Below, piece by piece: positions 11,250-21,710 of a stretch of DNA of 64,000 nt. The DNA lies in assembly GCA_033816765.1 (NCBI GenBank), contig CM066292.1, forward strand, positions 3,844,001 through 3,908,000, written 5' to 3'. The position numbers and the translations under genes are program-made. This stretch comes from Nothopassalora personata. Its lineage: Eukaryota > Ascomycota > Dothideomycetes > Mycosphaerellales > Mycosphaerellaceae. Every line of letters starts with the position of its first letter. The first letter of the stretch is position 1. A model generated the notes under the pieces. That model had not been told where the DNA came from, made no database searches, and worked only from the letters and a program-made list of their open reading frames with translations.

Positions 11250-13003
11250 ATGCCCCATCTCAATCGCTGTTTGCCTGCCCTGAGACGTCTTCGCCTCGCC
11301 AACAGCAACTTCCAGCAGACATCCCACCTCCGACTGCAAGTGGCACGATCTGCTTATCAACCACTGCAACAACGATGGCAACATGCCGAGGCAACCACCA
11401 GCGCACAGCAGTATGGCAACGAGGATCCACCGCCATCAAGATCAGGGCTCAGTCAGAAGAAAATAAAGACGACAGCAGAATCGTACCCAGATATCAAACG
11501 AGACTCCCGATTCAAGGAGATCACGAAGGACGACGTGGACTTCTTCCGACGCGTGCTGGGTGCGGATAATGCCATCATCGATGGAGTCACTCAGGACGCG
11601 AGCAGTGACCTGGAGGGATACAATGCGGACTGGATGCGAAAGTACAAGGGACAGACTCGGCTGGTCCTGAAGCCTGGTTCGACAGAGCAAGTTAGCAAGA
11701 TCTTGAAGTACTGCAACGAGAACCTGATCGCGGTAAACCCACAAGGAGGCAATACTGGTCTGGTCGGTGGTTCGGTACCGGTCTTCGACGAGATTGTGAT
11801 TAATCTTGCACGTATGAACAAGATCCGATCGTTCGACGATGTCTCTGGCATCTTGGTTGCAGATGCTGGCACGATACTAGAAGAAGCAGACAATCATCTA
11901 GCTGAACATGGTCATATATTCCCACTGGATCTTGCAGCGAAGGGTACCTGCCAGATCGGTGGCAATGTGGCAACGAATGCAGGTGGCCTGAGACTGTTGA
12001 GATATGGCAGCTTGCATGGCAACGTCCTCGGTCTCGAGGCAGTCCTTCCCGATGGTACGGTTGTCGATGATCTGGGCAAGCTTCGCAAGAATAACACCGG
12101 CTACGACCTCAAGCAGCTTTTCATTGGTGGCGAAGGCACCATTGGCATAATTACGGGCGTCTCGATTGTTTGCCCACAGCGAAGCCCGGCTGTGAATGTG
12201 GCATACTTTGGTTTGTCATCTTACGAAAAAGTGCAGGAAGCTTTCAAAGAGGCAAAGAAGCACCTTCAGGAGATTCTCTCTGCATTCGAGCTCATGGATG
12301 GTGGTTCTCAGCAGATCTACAGGCGTGCCGCAGGAGCTAAGCTTCCACTTGAGAGCGACTACCCATTCTACTGCTTGGTCGAGACTTCGGGATCCAACAC
12401 TGATCACGACAGTGAAAAGCTGAACACTTTCCTTGAGCATGTCATGGGTGAGGGCATCGTGGAAGATGGCGTGGTAGCAGAAAATGAGACACAACTACAG
12501 AACCTCTGGAAAAACCGCGAGGGCATTTCAGAAGCTAGCCAGCACTTCGGAGGGGTGTACAAGTACGATCTCTCGATACCTCTGCCTGAGCTTTACAGCA
12601 TTGTCGAGGAGTGCAGGCAGCGCTTCCTGGACAATGGCTCAATGAGTATAGACGATGAGTCCAAGCCAGTGCTTGACGTGATCGGCTACGGGCACATGGG
12701 CGACCAAAATCTGCACCTGAATGTTTGTGTGAGACGGTATGACAAAGAGGTGGAGAAGGCCATCGAGCCTTGGGTATACGAGTGGATCCAGAAGAGAAGC
12801 GGCAGCATTTCGGCCGAACACGGTCTCGGCCTTGCAAAGAAGAACTACATTGGCTACAGCCGGAGTCAGAACATGATCAAGTTGATGGAGCAGATCAAGA
12901 AGCTTTACGATCCGGTAAGTGATACTGTGTACTCTTGGGGTGCCGATCGTAAATTAACGTTTAGCACAGAACGGCATCATGAACCCATACAAGTACCTAT
13001 AAT
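11250..13003 (+). CDS. DLD2: D-2-hydroxyglutarate / D-lactate dehydrogenase, mitochondrial
   Basis: FAD-dependent oxidation of D-2-hydroxyacids (D-2-hydroxyglutarate, possibly D-lactate) in the mitochondrial matrix. Exons 11250-12914 and 12971-13003, 565 aa. The last exon codes only [10 protein letters not shown], the normal C-terminus of the family; without splicing the protein runs on into unrelated sequence. Residues 1-60 are Arg/Gln-rich with few acids, fitting a presequence. The FAD_binding_4 domain has [40 protein letters not shown] and [19 protein letters not shown]; the C-terminal domain has the metal/substrate site [14 protein letters not shown] and SAEHGLG. The choice between D2HGDH (Dld2/Dld3) and D-lactate dehydrogenase rests on overall resemblance; the 2-hydroxyglutarate branch is favoured. 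Confidence 0.92.
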
Positions 13004-13035
13004 CAGCCAGCACGTATTGACAACACAGTGCTCTA

Positions 13036-14090
13036 TCAACCAAGCACGATGGCTTCATCCCTGCTGCTGACTTCGAGCACGCCGACATTCTTCAGCTCAG
13101 CAAGTCTGACTTTCAGCCAAGCTGCGAATGCTCCGAACACTTTGTCATCTGATAAAAGTTCACAGAATGCTAACAATGCTTGCTGGTGGCCTTGCTCCGT
13201 TGTACCAGTAACCCGAAACAGTTTTGCCAGGTCGACAGGGCACAGATAAGGAGGTTGACCATGAATTTCAATCAACCCAGAAGTTCTTGCATGACGCAAG
13301 CATGGTACAGGCAATGGTCCATTCCGAAGCAATGGCCAAGCTCATGCGACGCCGTCCTGCATATCCTACTCAGCCAAGGCCAGAAGAGCTGGACTTGCTC
13401 CTCTGACGCCGAAAAGCGTCGACGGCCGAGTGCATGACAGATCTGGATCGCTCCGAAGGACCTGCATCTTTCGCGACCTTGCCCTTTCTCTTCTGTCGAT
13501 CCGGCTTTGGCTCTGACTCACGACAATTGGCTTCGGCGAACTCTCTACAGTGACTTGCGGACTAGGCATGCTCTGTCTCGATTTCCTGCTGCGCATCCAG
13601 AGCAGGTATACCGTACTGTTGACACCACGGCCACTCGAATTCCGCTGTACGCTCTTCCACGGCAAAAGTCGTCCTCATCATCCTCGTACAGATCGTAGTT
13701 TACGATCATGAGAAGAGCATAAACGTCTTGGTTGTATGGCAATAGCAGCATGCAGGGCATCGTCCAGATTGAGCTGCGCATCGTGGGTCCCATGCGGGGA
13801 TGTCCGGACACGCATGCCAATACTTAGGCCTACACATACTGTTGATTCTTCGAACGAAGTGGGATCTCCCGTCTCACGAGCGATGCCGTGGGCCTCTTCA
13901 GGACTTGGACAGGCATGCCATGGTAAAATACTGAGAGGTAGTCCAGGATGTCATCGGTCTTCGGTGCTGGAATCGTGCGAGGGTGCTTGCGGACGAAGCA
14001 TGAGCCCTTCCAGATAGTGTATACCGTACTTTCGCTTGGCGTGAGAGAGCTTCACTGTTGGATGCTGCTCCGGTGGCGAGGAACAGGAAC
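13036..14090 (-). pseudogene. archaemetzincin (AMZ-type zinc metallopeptidase), frameshifted
   Basis: Remains of a fungal archaemetzincin spread over all three minus-strand frames. Moving downstream: DDILDYLSVFYHGMPVQVL (13967-13911), then after a frame change VCVGLSIGMRVRTS and AQLNLDDALHAAIAI (to about 13740), another change into DVYALLMIVNYDLYEDDEDDF (about 13735-13673) with GRAYSGIRVAVVSTVRYT, another change to the zinc signature HELGHCFGMDHCLYHACVM (13346-13290), and a last change into GQPPYLCPVDLAKLF and the C-terminal helix, ending at 13036. Each block matches the family in order. None of the breaks has a usable GT...AG pair; one looks like a 2-bp duplication (TATGTGTAGG, near 13850). 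The zinc residues themselves are intact. The N-terminal part upstream of about 14090 is not recognisable. Non-functional by inference. Confidence 0.87.
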
Positions 14091-14813
14091 GTATCAATCG
14101 CGAGCGCGACACTCTGACCATAGGTTGCGATTCCAGGCAGCTTGCTTTCCATGCGTATTCCGGGCCGTTTCTGCCCCGATACTGTTCGTAAAAGGATCTT
14201 TGGACTGTGGAAGTCGATGGGTTGCACGAGAGCTCGAATGCAGACTTTGCTATCGCGGTGGAGCTTCGCCAAATGTCTCATGGTTCTACTGCTGCGTCTG
14301 CTCTGTTAGCCGGGACCGGTGCTCTCTGGCGACTCATTCCAGTCATGTTGATCGTTTGTGCGATCTGCTCCTGCCAAGACCAGGGCCATTGTTCGCTCCC
14401 GCATCATGGAACATACATCAGCCGGCGTGCAGAGTGCTATGGATTGTTGAAGGATAAGAGTGTGAGACTGGGAACCTCATCAAAGTCGTGTGGTAATCCT
14501 GAAGGATCGCTGTTCAGCCGGTGTGGCTTCCAGAGCATGCTGATCCTAAAGGATCGCTATGAAACCAATGAGAGCGACATGACGTTTGCGACAACTCCCG
14601 TTCACATGGGATTGAGGCAGGGTAGGACAGGTCAATATCTCAAGGACGTCGATACTGTGGAACCAGGATCACGGCATATACAATGCCTTCATTATGCACG
14701 ACTCCAAGACGAAGTCTAGTTGATCTTCTCGGCCGTGACTACTATGCCCCTTCTTTGTGCACGGATGAAATAATGCTTCTAGGCTCTCGGTGGCAACGCG
14801 AGCGATGCTATTA
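14091..14813. other. region without a recognisable gene, upstream of the archaemetzincin remnant
   Basis: Frames of 127-170 codons exist on both strands but overlap one another and show no domain. The minus strand may hold the decayed N-terminal part of the archaemetzincin gene, which is poorly conserved in the family and therefore hard to recognise. Nothing else is seen. Confidence 0.35.
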
Positions 14814-15330
14814 GATGCGGTACAAGCAGGTTGCGCTCGATCATTGACCTGCGACTTGCGTCGACTATACGCACCGGGTGCTGTACGTATAGTTAAGCAT
14901 TCTTATTGTGGGAGACTGCGTACTCGAGCAATGTGGCAATTCACCAACCGCGCAAGCTCCATAGCCAACATGCGCATTAGTTAACGTACGCGTAGTCAAA
15001 TGTTCTCGACGTGGAAAACTGCGTACTGGAACAATGTTGCGATAAAGTATTCACGCACTTCTTGAACTGAACATACGCATCAGTTGACATATACAAAAGT
15101 AAACACTCTCGACATGGAAGACTACATACCCAGGCAGTGTGTCCCGAAGGTTTCTTCACGCCCTCTCCGCAGCAACCGTCCGCATCGCGTGACATGCACA
15201 TACTTGAACATCCTCGACATGGAACACTGCGTACTCGGCCGACGCCCTCGATAAGTATAGTATGTATACCTTTTTCAAGCTCCAACTATGCATTCTCCAA
15301 GCAGCTCGCAAGCACTATTGGCCCTGATAG
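14814..15330. repeat. diverged ~103-bp tandem repeat, about five units
   Basis: The core GGAARACTGCGTACTNGRNC recurs with anchors at about 14914, 15017, 15120 and 15225, a spacing of 103, 103 and 105 bp. A weaker copy begins near 14814 and a partial one may follow 15250. The units also share CTCGACRTGGAA just before the core and an inner ACATRCGCATYAGTTRACRTA. Copies differ at many sites, so the array is old. No reading frame runs through it. It lies between the archaemetzincin remnant and the next gene. Confidence 0.75.
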
Positions 15331-15436
15331 CATCCAAAGCCAGCCTTGTGCAGAGGACCCTCGGAACCTAATGAACGACAGCCACGTCGCCTAGCAAAAT
15401 TCTTTTACATCCAAAGATTAATCGACACCCCCCACG

Positions 15437-16147
15437 ATGAGTCGAAAGTACGAAGAGTGGTGGTCCCTCCACTCTCACTCTAAAGTCTGCGTGCCATGCC
15501 ACGAATCGTACGAACCCTTCGCCACCGGCGCGGAGGACCCAAACTTCTGCTCGGACTGCGAACCCTTTCACCGCAGTCCATCTCTTTCCCAGCAAATTCT
15601 ATTCCTCCACCGCTACACGGGTAACCGGAGCGGGTTCTCCTCTCCCGCTCCCTCAAGCTCCGCTTCCGACTGGGATGGCAGCAGTGACGAGGCCTCGTCC
15701 TCGTCCTCCTCCTCCTCCGACGACGAACAAGTCGCCCTGGCAATGCGTCGCTCAGCTACTGCGAAGCTCCGTGCTGCAACCGCTAGACGGACCGTGGCTG
15801 CGCTTAGGACGAAGCCGGTTGTGGGGCGAGTCGCTTTCGTGGAGGAGGCTGCGCAGAGAGGGGGAAAGGAGGAGACGAGGGGTTTGAGGACGGTGTGGAC
15901 GCGGTATGAGAGGGAGGGGGAGGGGGGTGTTATGGCGCGGAGTGATTTGGCGATGGATCGTTTGATGGCGGAGGAGGAGATGGTGGATACGCCGCTTACG
16001 CCGCTGCCGACGCCGGGGGTGGATGGAGGGCAGAGGGCTTGGGGGAATGGGGAGGTTAGTTCGAGGTGTGGGGTTGGGTTCGCGGGTAGAGGGGAAAGGG
16101 AAGGAGTCTGCTCGGGAGCAGGGAGAGACGGAGGAGACTTGGGTTGA
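15437..16147 (+). CDS. hypothetical protein with N-terminal Cys pairs
   Basis: Single frame of 236 codons with no recognised family. The N-terminus has VCVPCHESYEPF and, 20 residues on, NFCSDCEPFH: two CxxC pairs spaced like a small zinc-binding site, with several Trp and His residues nearby. A run of nine Ser followed by Asp/Glu is at about 86-97, then a basic Ala/Arg-rich helix (about 100-135). After about residue 195 the sequence becomes Gly/Arg-rich and unlikely to be coding; an intron beginning at one of the GT sites around 16050 is possible, which would change the C-terminus. The conserved-looking start and the run-on end are why confidence is moderate. Confidence 0.5.
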   Translation: MSRKYEEWWSLHSHSKVCVPCHESYEPFATGAEDPNFCSDCEPFHRSPSLSQQILFLHRYTGNRSGFSSPAPSSSASDWDGSSDEASSSSSSSSDDEQVALAMRRSATAKLRAATARRTVAALRTKPVVGRVAFVEEAAQRGGKEETRGLRTVWTRYEREGEGGVMARSDLAMDRLMAEEEMVDTPLTPLPTPGVDGGQRAWGNGEVSSRCGVGFAGRGEREGVCSGAGRDGGDLG

Positions 16148-16423
16148 GGTCGAGGCTAGGGCTTCCGAGGTTCCTGGGCACGACTGGCCTACCCCTAAGG
16201 CCAAGGACCAGGACGACACGAGGCTCTGGCGGTGTCTGACAACGACGAAGACGAGTGCAGCATTTAGAGCTCTGGACTGAGCCAAGCCTTCCAGTCTTCG
16301 GGCCATTATGATGCATCGATATGGCGTCCTCGTCCATTGTTCAAGCGTTGCTTTATGTCAATTCTTCATTAGCATCGATGTCGAACCAATAAACCCTCGC
16401 CCGGAAGGGCGTGTCCCAACCTT

Positions 16424-19408
16424 TCATAACCTCAACCACTCGCATCCACTAACAAACATTGCTCGCTTCCGGGTATCATCAAACATCGTCGCTCCAAGGA
16501 AATGCTTCTTCACCTTATCCGCCGCTCTATCATGCCCTTGGCACTCTTCCAATACACGCCAATCATACACTTCAATTCTCTCCTTGAACCTCCCATCGTT
16601 GAGCTGTAGGATGATCTGGACCAGTCCACGTGTCGCGCTGCGGCGTTTCCGCTCGACCAGGACAATCTTCCTCATGCCGGGGTATGATTGACTCTCGGAG
16701 ACTGTGTCTGTTAGTAGATCGTGGGAGAAGCTGTTCCTGTTCCAGTGGGAAAGGCTCGGGACGATTGCTACGTTGTGGGTGGCAAGAAGGTCTTCCGTGA
16801 TGTAGAGTGTTTTGGCGATACAGGATGCGAGGTATATCGTGGCATTTGCGAAGGTACAGGTACCACCCTCGCAAAGGTGAGTCGAGATTGGCTGGCTCGA
16901 TGCAGAGTTGCTTGGACGCACCAGCGCCACGACCTTGTCGACTATGCTAGCCAGCGCGGTGTGGTGTCGAGCTGGTCTGTGATTCTCTCGAGTTGGACTG
17001 GTATTGACGGTGTTGGTGATGTCAACCAGCGGAGATGATACTGATGGCGTCAGTCGAGCCGGCCGGGCTGGGATCGTAGTTCGTTCAACGCGTACCCGTT
17101 TGACTGCTGTGTGCGCATGCGGACCCTCGATAGACCGCTTGCGAGACCTACTGTGGACTGGCGAGAAGGTTGTCGGCTGAAGCCCAGAAGATGGCAGCGG
17201 TATGGGGAGGCCACCAAGAATGGAACGCTGTCCCTCTGGACTCTTGATTCTGTCTGAGATACTGGCTGCCGATATGGGAGCCCTCAAAGGTGTGTCCATT
17301 GTTCGCGACCGAGCAGATCTTGGCGTCATGCTTCTCTCCCTTTCGAACTTCCTCCTGCTGCTCGCTTTGAGCCTGGCGATCCAGCGTAAGGTCTCCTGCG
17401 ACTCAGAATCGATCGGGGCTGAACGAGCAGCATCACCTTGCTGTTGCAGCTCTTGGAAAGTGACACAATCTATCCAAGTCCGATCCTCATGCAGCTTCTT
17501 TACACGAGGATGTCGCAGCATGAGGAACCTGCAATTCGATGGCTTGTCGAAACCAGATCCGAGGACCTCAAATACAAATGGCTCGTCGAACACCACATCC
17601 ATCTTCAGAGTGATGTGTGACTCGATGTCGAACTTCTGCGGCGTTACACCAGGACTGCACTCCTTGCCAAAGAACCGAGCGATGATGTTGGCTGCCTCCA
17701 GAACCGGCTTTGGGATACACTTGTCGTGGTCAATGGTCCAAACATACTTGTAGACCGGCCGTGCGTTGACTCTTCGCACATCGTCCTTGTTCATCAAGCA
17801 GCCCAGATGGAAGCTGGTATATCTAGATGCTGTAGAAGTTGTCGTGGCGGCCTTCTGTGCGATATAGCTCGCGCCGAGCACTGCAAAATCCGCTTCATCG
17901 CCCAAGCCGTCAATGTAGTCCTTCTTGAGCTTGACGAAGCTGTGCTTGTAGTCATCGGGGCTGGCATCGAGAGAGAAGTACGGTACACCACATGGCTTGA
18001 GGACTAAGCCTTCGCAGCGTCGTCCGATTGCATGGCCAAACTGTTCGATGAGTTTCCGTCGGCCGTACTCTCTATCAGCGAAGTCAATCTTTTTCCACTC
18101 GGCACCTAGAGCCCGGCCTGGTATCTTGCGATATGCCTCGCGAAGCCATTGGCGCCGAGTTTCGACCGGTTGGTTCATAAGGATCTCGTCATCGAGTAGC
18201 AATATATCGAAGAACACTATGGCGAGGTGCTCGCACGCTCGAGGTTGCGAATCTGCTTCTGCTCCAAGGCGTATGCCAGATCTTGTGACGTGCTTTCTGA
18301 TCTGATCGAATGGCATGACGCGGTCTTCCTCGTCCGAGTACACCACAAGCTCGCCTACGAATATCGCCTTGCGTCTGAAGCGGCACTTGGCGTCTCCTAA
18401 TCGCATGGAGTTGACCAATGTATCGTGCAACCCGGCGCGGTCCGAGGTAGCAACCTTGCCACTCTTCGCGAAGATTTGGATACATTTCTTCCAGTCTGGC
18501 GCATGTAGCAAGTCGACGTGTACTTCGCAGTATTCGCCATCGTACTTGCGCTCCATCACCCATTCCTGCGGCCCGAGCATGTTTAAGCAATGCTCGATGC
18601 CCCTCGCCTTGTGGAATGTTGGCCGACCGACTTTCGTATTCACTGTAGGGCGCATTCGCTTACTGGCCTGGAGCCTGAACAATCTCTGAGACCTAGGATC
18701 TGGCTGTGCGTGGTACTCGTTAAGCTCACCCTTGAGCAATCCAACAGCAGATCGGAAGCTTCGCTGAAACCGTAGAAGATCCGGGAGCAGGAAGTGGAAA
18801 TTCTTCAGTACCAACGGTTCGTCCAGTCGTACAGGGGAAAAGTCCTTAAGGATCAGCCTGGCCAGCCACTTGCCCTCATCGGGTCTTGCACGCTTGAGAA
18901 TGCGGGCAAGGACTGGATCTCGCATTTCGGATGCACTGTGAAGTAATCGTGGAATAGATGGATCCGAGAATATGCTGCCACTTGCCAGAGTTCCGAGCAT
19001 ATCGTCTACTTCTTCAAGCTGAATTGGTGGGTGTGCAGGTGCTCCTCCCGCGCGGAGGACGCGCTCCAGACATGCTGGCAGGTCGCCAAATCCTGGCTGC
19101 TTGTACGCTTCGAGGTCTTTCAGTCTGGCGGTGCCAAGACCAAGAGTCCTGCTCAGCATACGGTACAGGCTTTGTGTTTGGATTCCGTAGACTCGGTCGA
19201 TCCTCCATTCTGGTAGCAGGGTCGACAGCAAAGCGACCTGACCATCTTCACTGAGCTCGATGATCTTGCGTCTGTGAGACTTGAACCAAGACTCGATGAG
19301 ATCCTTTGACTTGGAACATTTGGCTGGACCAAGCAAAGGTGGATCATGTGCTTCGATCTTCTCGAGGTTGTTGAGTAATGTGCATATTTCTACGAAGGGA
19401 AAAGGCAT
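16424..19408 (-). CDS. ATP-dependent DNA ligase, fungal type without BRCT
   Basis: Single-exon, 994 aa. Seals DNA nicks by ligase adenylation. The adenylation domain is clear: motif I ERKYDGEY with nucleophile Lys288, motif III VGELVVY at 351-357, IIIa FFDILLL at 399-405, motif IV EGLVLK at 466-471 and motif V KLKKDY at 493-498, followed by an OB fold to about 650. Residues 1-250 match the DNA-binding N-terminal domain. After about 690 comes a long basic, Ser/Arg-rich linker and a conserved-looking C-terminal domain (about 870-994) that does not show a clear BRCT pattern. True LIG4 carries two C-terminal BRCT repeats, so this looks like a separate fungal ligase family rather than LIG4 or Cdc9. 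Its cellular role is not established. Confidence 0.88.
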   Translation of the reverse strand: MPFPFVEICTLLNNLEKIEAHDPPLLGPAKCSKSKDLIESWFKSHRRKIIELSEDGQVALLSTLLPEWRIDRVYGIQTQSLYRMLSRTLGLGTARLKDLEAYKQPGFGDLPACLERVLRAGGAPAHPPIQLEEVDDMLGTLASGSIFSDPSIPRLLHSASEMRDPVLARILKRARPDEGKWLARLILKDFSPVRLDEPLVLKNFHFLLPDLLRFQRSFRSAVGLLKGELNEYHAQPDPRSQRLFRLQASKRMRPTVNTKVGRPTFHKARGIEHCLNMLGPQEWVMERKYDGEYCEVHVDLLHAPDWKKCIQIFAKSGKVATSDRAGLHDTLVNSMRLGDAKCRFRRKAIFVGELVVYSDEEDRVMPFDQIRKHVTRSGIRLGAEADSQPRACEHLAIVFFDILLLDDEILMNQPVETRRQWLREAYRKIPGRALGAEWKKIDFADREYGRRKLIEQFGHAIGRRCEGLVLKPCGVPYFSLDASPDDYKHSFVKLKKDYIDGLGDEADFAVLGASYIAQKAATTTSTASRYTSFHLGCLMNKDDVRRVNARPVYKYVWTIDHDKCIPKPVLEAANIIARFFGKECSPGVTPQKFDIESHITLKMDVVFDEPFVFEVLGSGFDKPSNCRFLMLRHPRVKKLHEDRTWIDCVTFQELQQQGDAARSAPIDSESQETLRWIARLKASSRRKFERERSMTPRSARSRTMDTPLRAPISAASISDRIKSPEGQRSILGGLPIPLPSSGLQPTTFSPVHSRSRKRSIEGPHAHTAVKRVRVERTTIPARPARLTPSVSSPLVDITNTVNTSPTRENHRPARHHTALASIVDKVVALVRPSNSASSQPISTHLCEGGTCTFANATIYLASCIAKTLYITEDLLATHNVAIVPSLSHWNRNSFSHDLLTDTVSESQSYPGMRKIVLVERKRRSATRGLVQIILQLNDGRFKERIEVYDWRVLEECQGHDRAADKVKKHFLGATMFDDTRKRAMFVSGCEWLRL

Positions 19409-19952
19409 GTCTCGTAAGATATGTGATGTGTCGATGTCCGGATAACAAGATTCGGACTTTCACTTCGTATCGCAAGCATCGTTCAAGCAATGAAGAGCAA
19501 TATAAGAGAGTGCCCAAGGTTGCACGTGAATTCGAGAGGAAGTCGCGAGTGAGGATGAAAGTGATGAAGATAAGAGAAGACGCGATCCCAACGTCGCGTC
19601 AAGGTCACGGTGGGGCAGCTTTGACCACCAATCACAAGCCACAACCCAAATTTGGCCAAGCGCTGTGAAAGGTGGGGTGGCTCATCTTAACGCAAGAACA
19701 GCGAAATTGCCTTGGAGACACGGTGACGGTCTGAGCCAGAAAGTCACACGCCTCTGAGCTGAAGCCGCTGCAGGCAGACTTATAAAATAGCCCGTGATCA
19801 TGACTTGGCCGTGCCCTGTTGATCCTGTTGAACTCGACGAGGTATCTCTCTGTTCCGGAGCACAGCCAACATTGGCCTTTGCTGCATTGAGGTTGGATCT
19901 TGCTCGTCTCGGCGAGTTTAAGTCGGTCTAGTCTTGAGCGAAGAATGGGCAC
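19409..19952. other. intergenic region between ERG20 and the DNA ligase
   Basis: 544 bp that should contain the terminator of the farnesyl pyrophosphate synthase gene and the promoter of the ligase gene, both transcribed leftward. A minus-strand frame of 106 codons begins directly after the ERG20 stop but has no domain and is regarded as chance. Confidence 0.45.
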
Positions 19953-21113
19953 CTACTTGCTCCTCTTGTATATCTTTCTGAGAAACTCTTCAAAAACCTC
20001 CTTCTTCAGGCCTCCACTCTCGTCAATGTGCGCGATCTTCTCTCTCAGCTCGCCCACCCGCTTCTCCTCGTAGTCCTGGTACACCTTCTCCAATTGCAGC
20101 TCATTGAAAAGTTTCTTGACTTCTGCTTCGCATTGTGAGTTCTTCTGCCCGTAGTTCTTCTCGAGTATTTGCCGCTGCTCAGGAGTGGCAATCTTGAGCG
20201 CTTGGTTGACGAGCCAACTGCATTTGTTGTCCTGGATGTCGGTACCGATCTTGCCAAGCACAGACGGATCGGCAAAGTTGTCCAGGTAGTCGTCCTGAAC
20301 CTGGAAGTACTCACCCATAGGAATGAGGATATCCTCAGCCTGCTTCAGGTTCTCTGCCGAGGCCAAGCCCGCGAAGTGAAGCGCGAGGGCCACAGGCAGG
20401 TAGAAGCTGTAGTATGCAGTCTTGTAGATGACAATGAATGTGTACTTCTCCAAGCTGAAGTTGTCTAAATCAACATGGTCCTCGGGCGCTGTGAGTAGAT
20501 CGCACGCCTGACCCAGCTCCGTCTGAAACGACACCTCGTGGAAGAGCTCGACGACATCAATGTAATACTTCTCTTGGCGGAAGTACTTGCGAAGCAGCAC
20601 ATATATGGAGGATTCCAGCATGAAAGCGTCGTTGATGGCAACCATGCCAACATTTGGCATGAGGTACCAACAAGGGTTACCACGACGAGTCTTGCTGCTG
20701 TCCATGATGTCGTCGCTCACGAGGAAGAAGGCTTGCAGCAGCTCGATCATCCAACCCAGTGTAGCCGTCTTGAAGAACTCATCCTCGTTGAGGTTGCGGC
20801 CGAGCAGAAGCTGGGTGGTGTCGATGACTGAGAGACCTCGATTGCATTTCCCGCCGAGAGTGTTGTGGTTCAAAGACTGATGCATCAAGATCAGTCACCA
20901 TTCCTCAGCCATCAAGCGCTTCAAGGCACGAAGCTGCTACACCACCCGCCAGGCGCAAAGCTCCCGCCCGGCAATGCATGAACTGCCGGTTGTACGCACC
21001 TGCTCAAACCACTTCAGCGCCTGCTGTGGAAGCTGGTACTTGATGCAATGCTCTTTCAGATCCTCGACAAGCTTCGGGAACACCGTCTCGAAGTCCTTAA
21101 GAGTGACGGGCAT
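19953..21113 (-). CDS. ERG20: farnesyl pyrophosphate synthase
   Basis: Condenses IPP with DMAPP and then GPP to make farnesyl pyrophosphate, the branch point to sterols, ubiquinone, dolichol and prenylated proteins. Exons 21113-21000 and 20876-19953, 345 aa, close to the usual fungal length. The first exon codes [19 protein letters not shown] and ends ...KWFEQ; the 123-bp intron (GTGCGT donor) joins it to [17 protein letters not shown]. The first Asp-rich motif is [10 protein letters not shown] (Asp93, Asp94, Asp97) with two aromatic residues upstream, which sets the C15 product length; the second is DDYLD (233-237), and the protein ends KRSK. It is divergent from CDC23 with 324 bp between starts. 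Confidence 0.97.
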
Positions 21114-21437
21114 CTTGTTGGGAGGACGTGGGATGAGGATTCGGTTGAAGGAGACGCGTCGTGTCGCGGGGTGAATGCGGGTCGTCGTACGTCGCGAAGC
21201 TGTACAGATTTGAAGCCGACGGACGAAGTTGGGCAGCGTCGTCGGGAAAGGGCGAATGTGTGGGAATTAAAAAAATGCGTCCAAACGACAATCGTACCTG
21301 TCCCCAGGGTCGTGATCCGAGCGTTTCTGTAGATCTAGACGGTACCTGCAGCACCAACGCGCCAATCACGCGTTGTGTCTCTGTGCCAAAGGACATGGGA
21401 CAATAATAAACACCATCACGACCTCAATCTCATATGT
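21114..21437. promoter_or_regulatory. shared divergent promoter, ERG20 / CDC23
   Basis: 324 bp between the start codons of ERG20 (leftward) and CDC23 (rightward). Both leaders and core promoters must lie here. An A-run (AATTAAAAAAATG, about 21265-21277) sits near the middle and may be a nucleosome-depleted element; this is inference. Confidence 0.55.
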
Positions 21438-21677
21438 ATGTCGGGTAGAACGATGGCGCTGCCGGAGGAACAGCAAGCTGAAATGCAGCAACACCTCCAG
21501 CGAGCCATTGTGGCGTGCAACGAGCGATGTCTCTACTTTGCCGCGAAGTGGTGAGTGATGTTGGCCTCGAGGACGGGATGTGTGGCGTGCTAACGGGCAT
21601 TCGGAAGGACTGCAGAGCTGTTGAACGCGTTTGCCGACACACAAGACTACGCGGCAGACACGTCCGACACCGAAGTG

Positions 21678-21710
<33 letters not shown>

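Noticed and set aside
13036..14090. Explaining the archaemetzincin frame changes as introns
   Set aside because: The gaps between conserved blocks are too short or lack GT...AG pairs, and one break is a simple 2-bp duplication.
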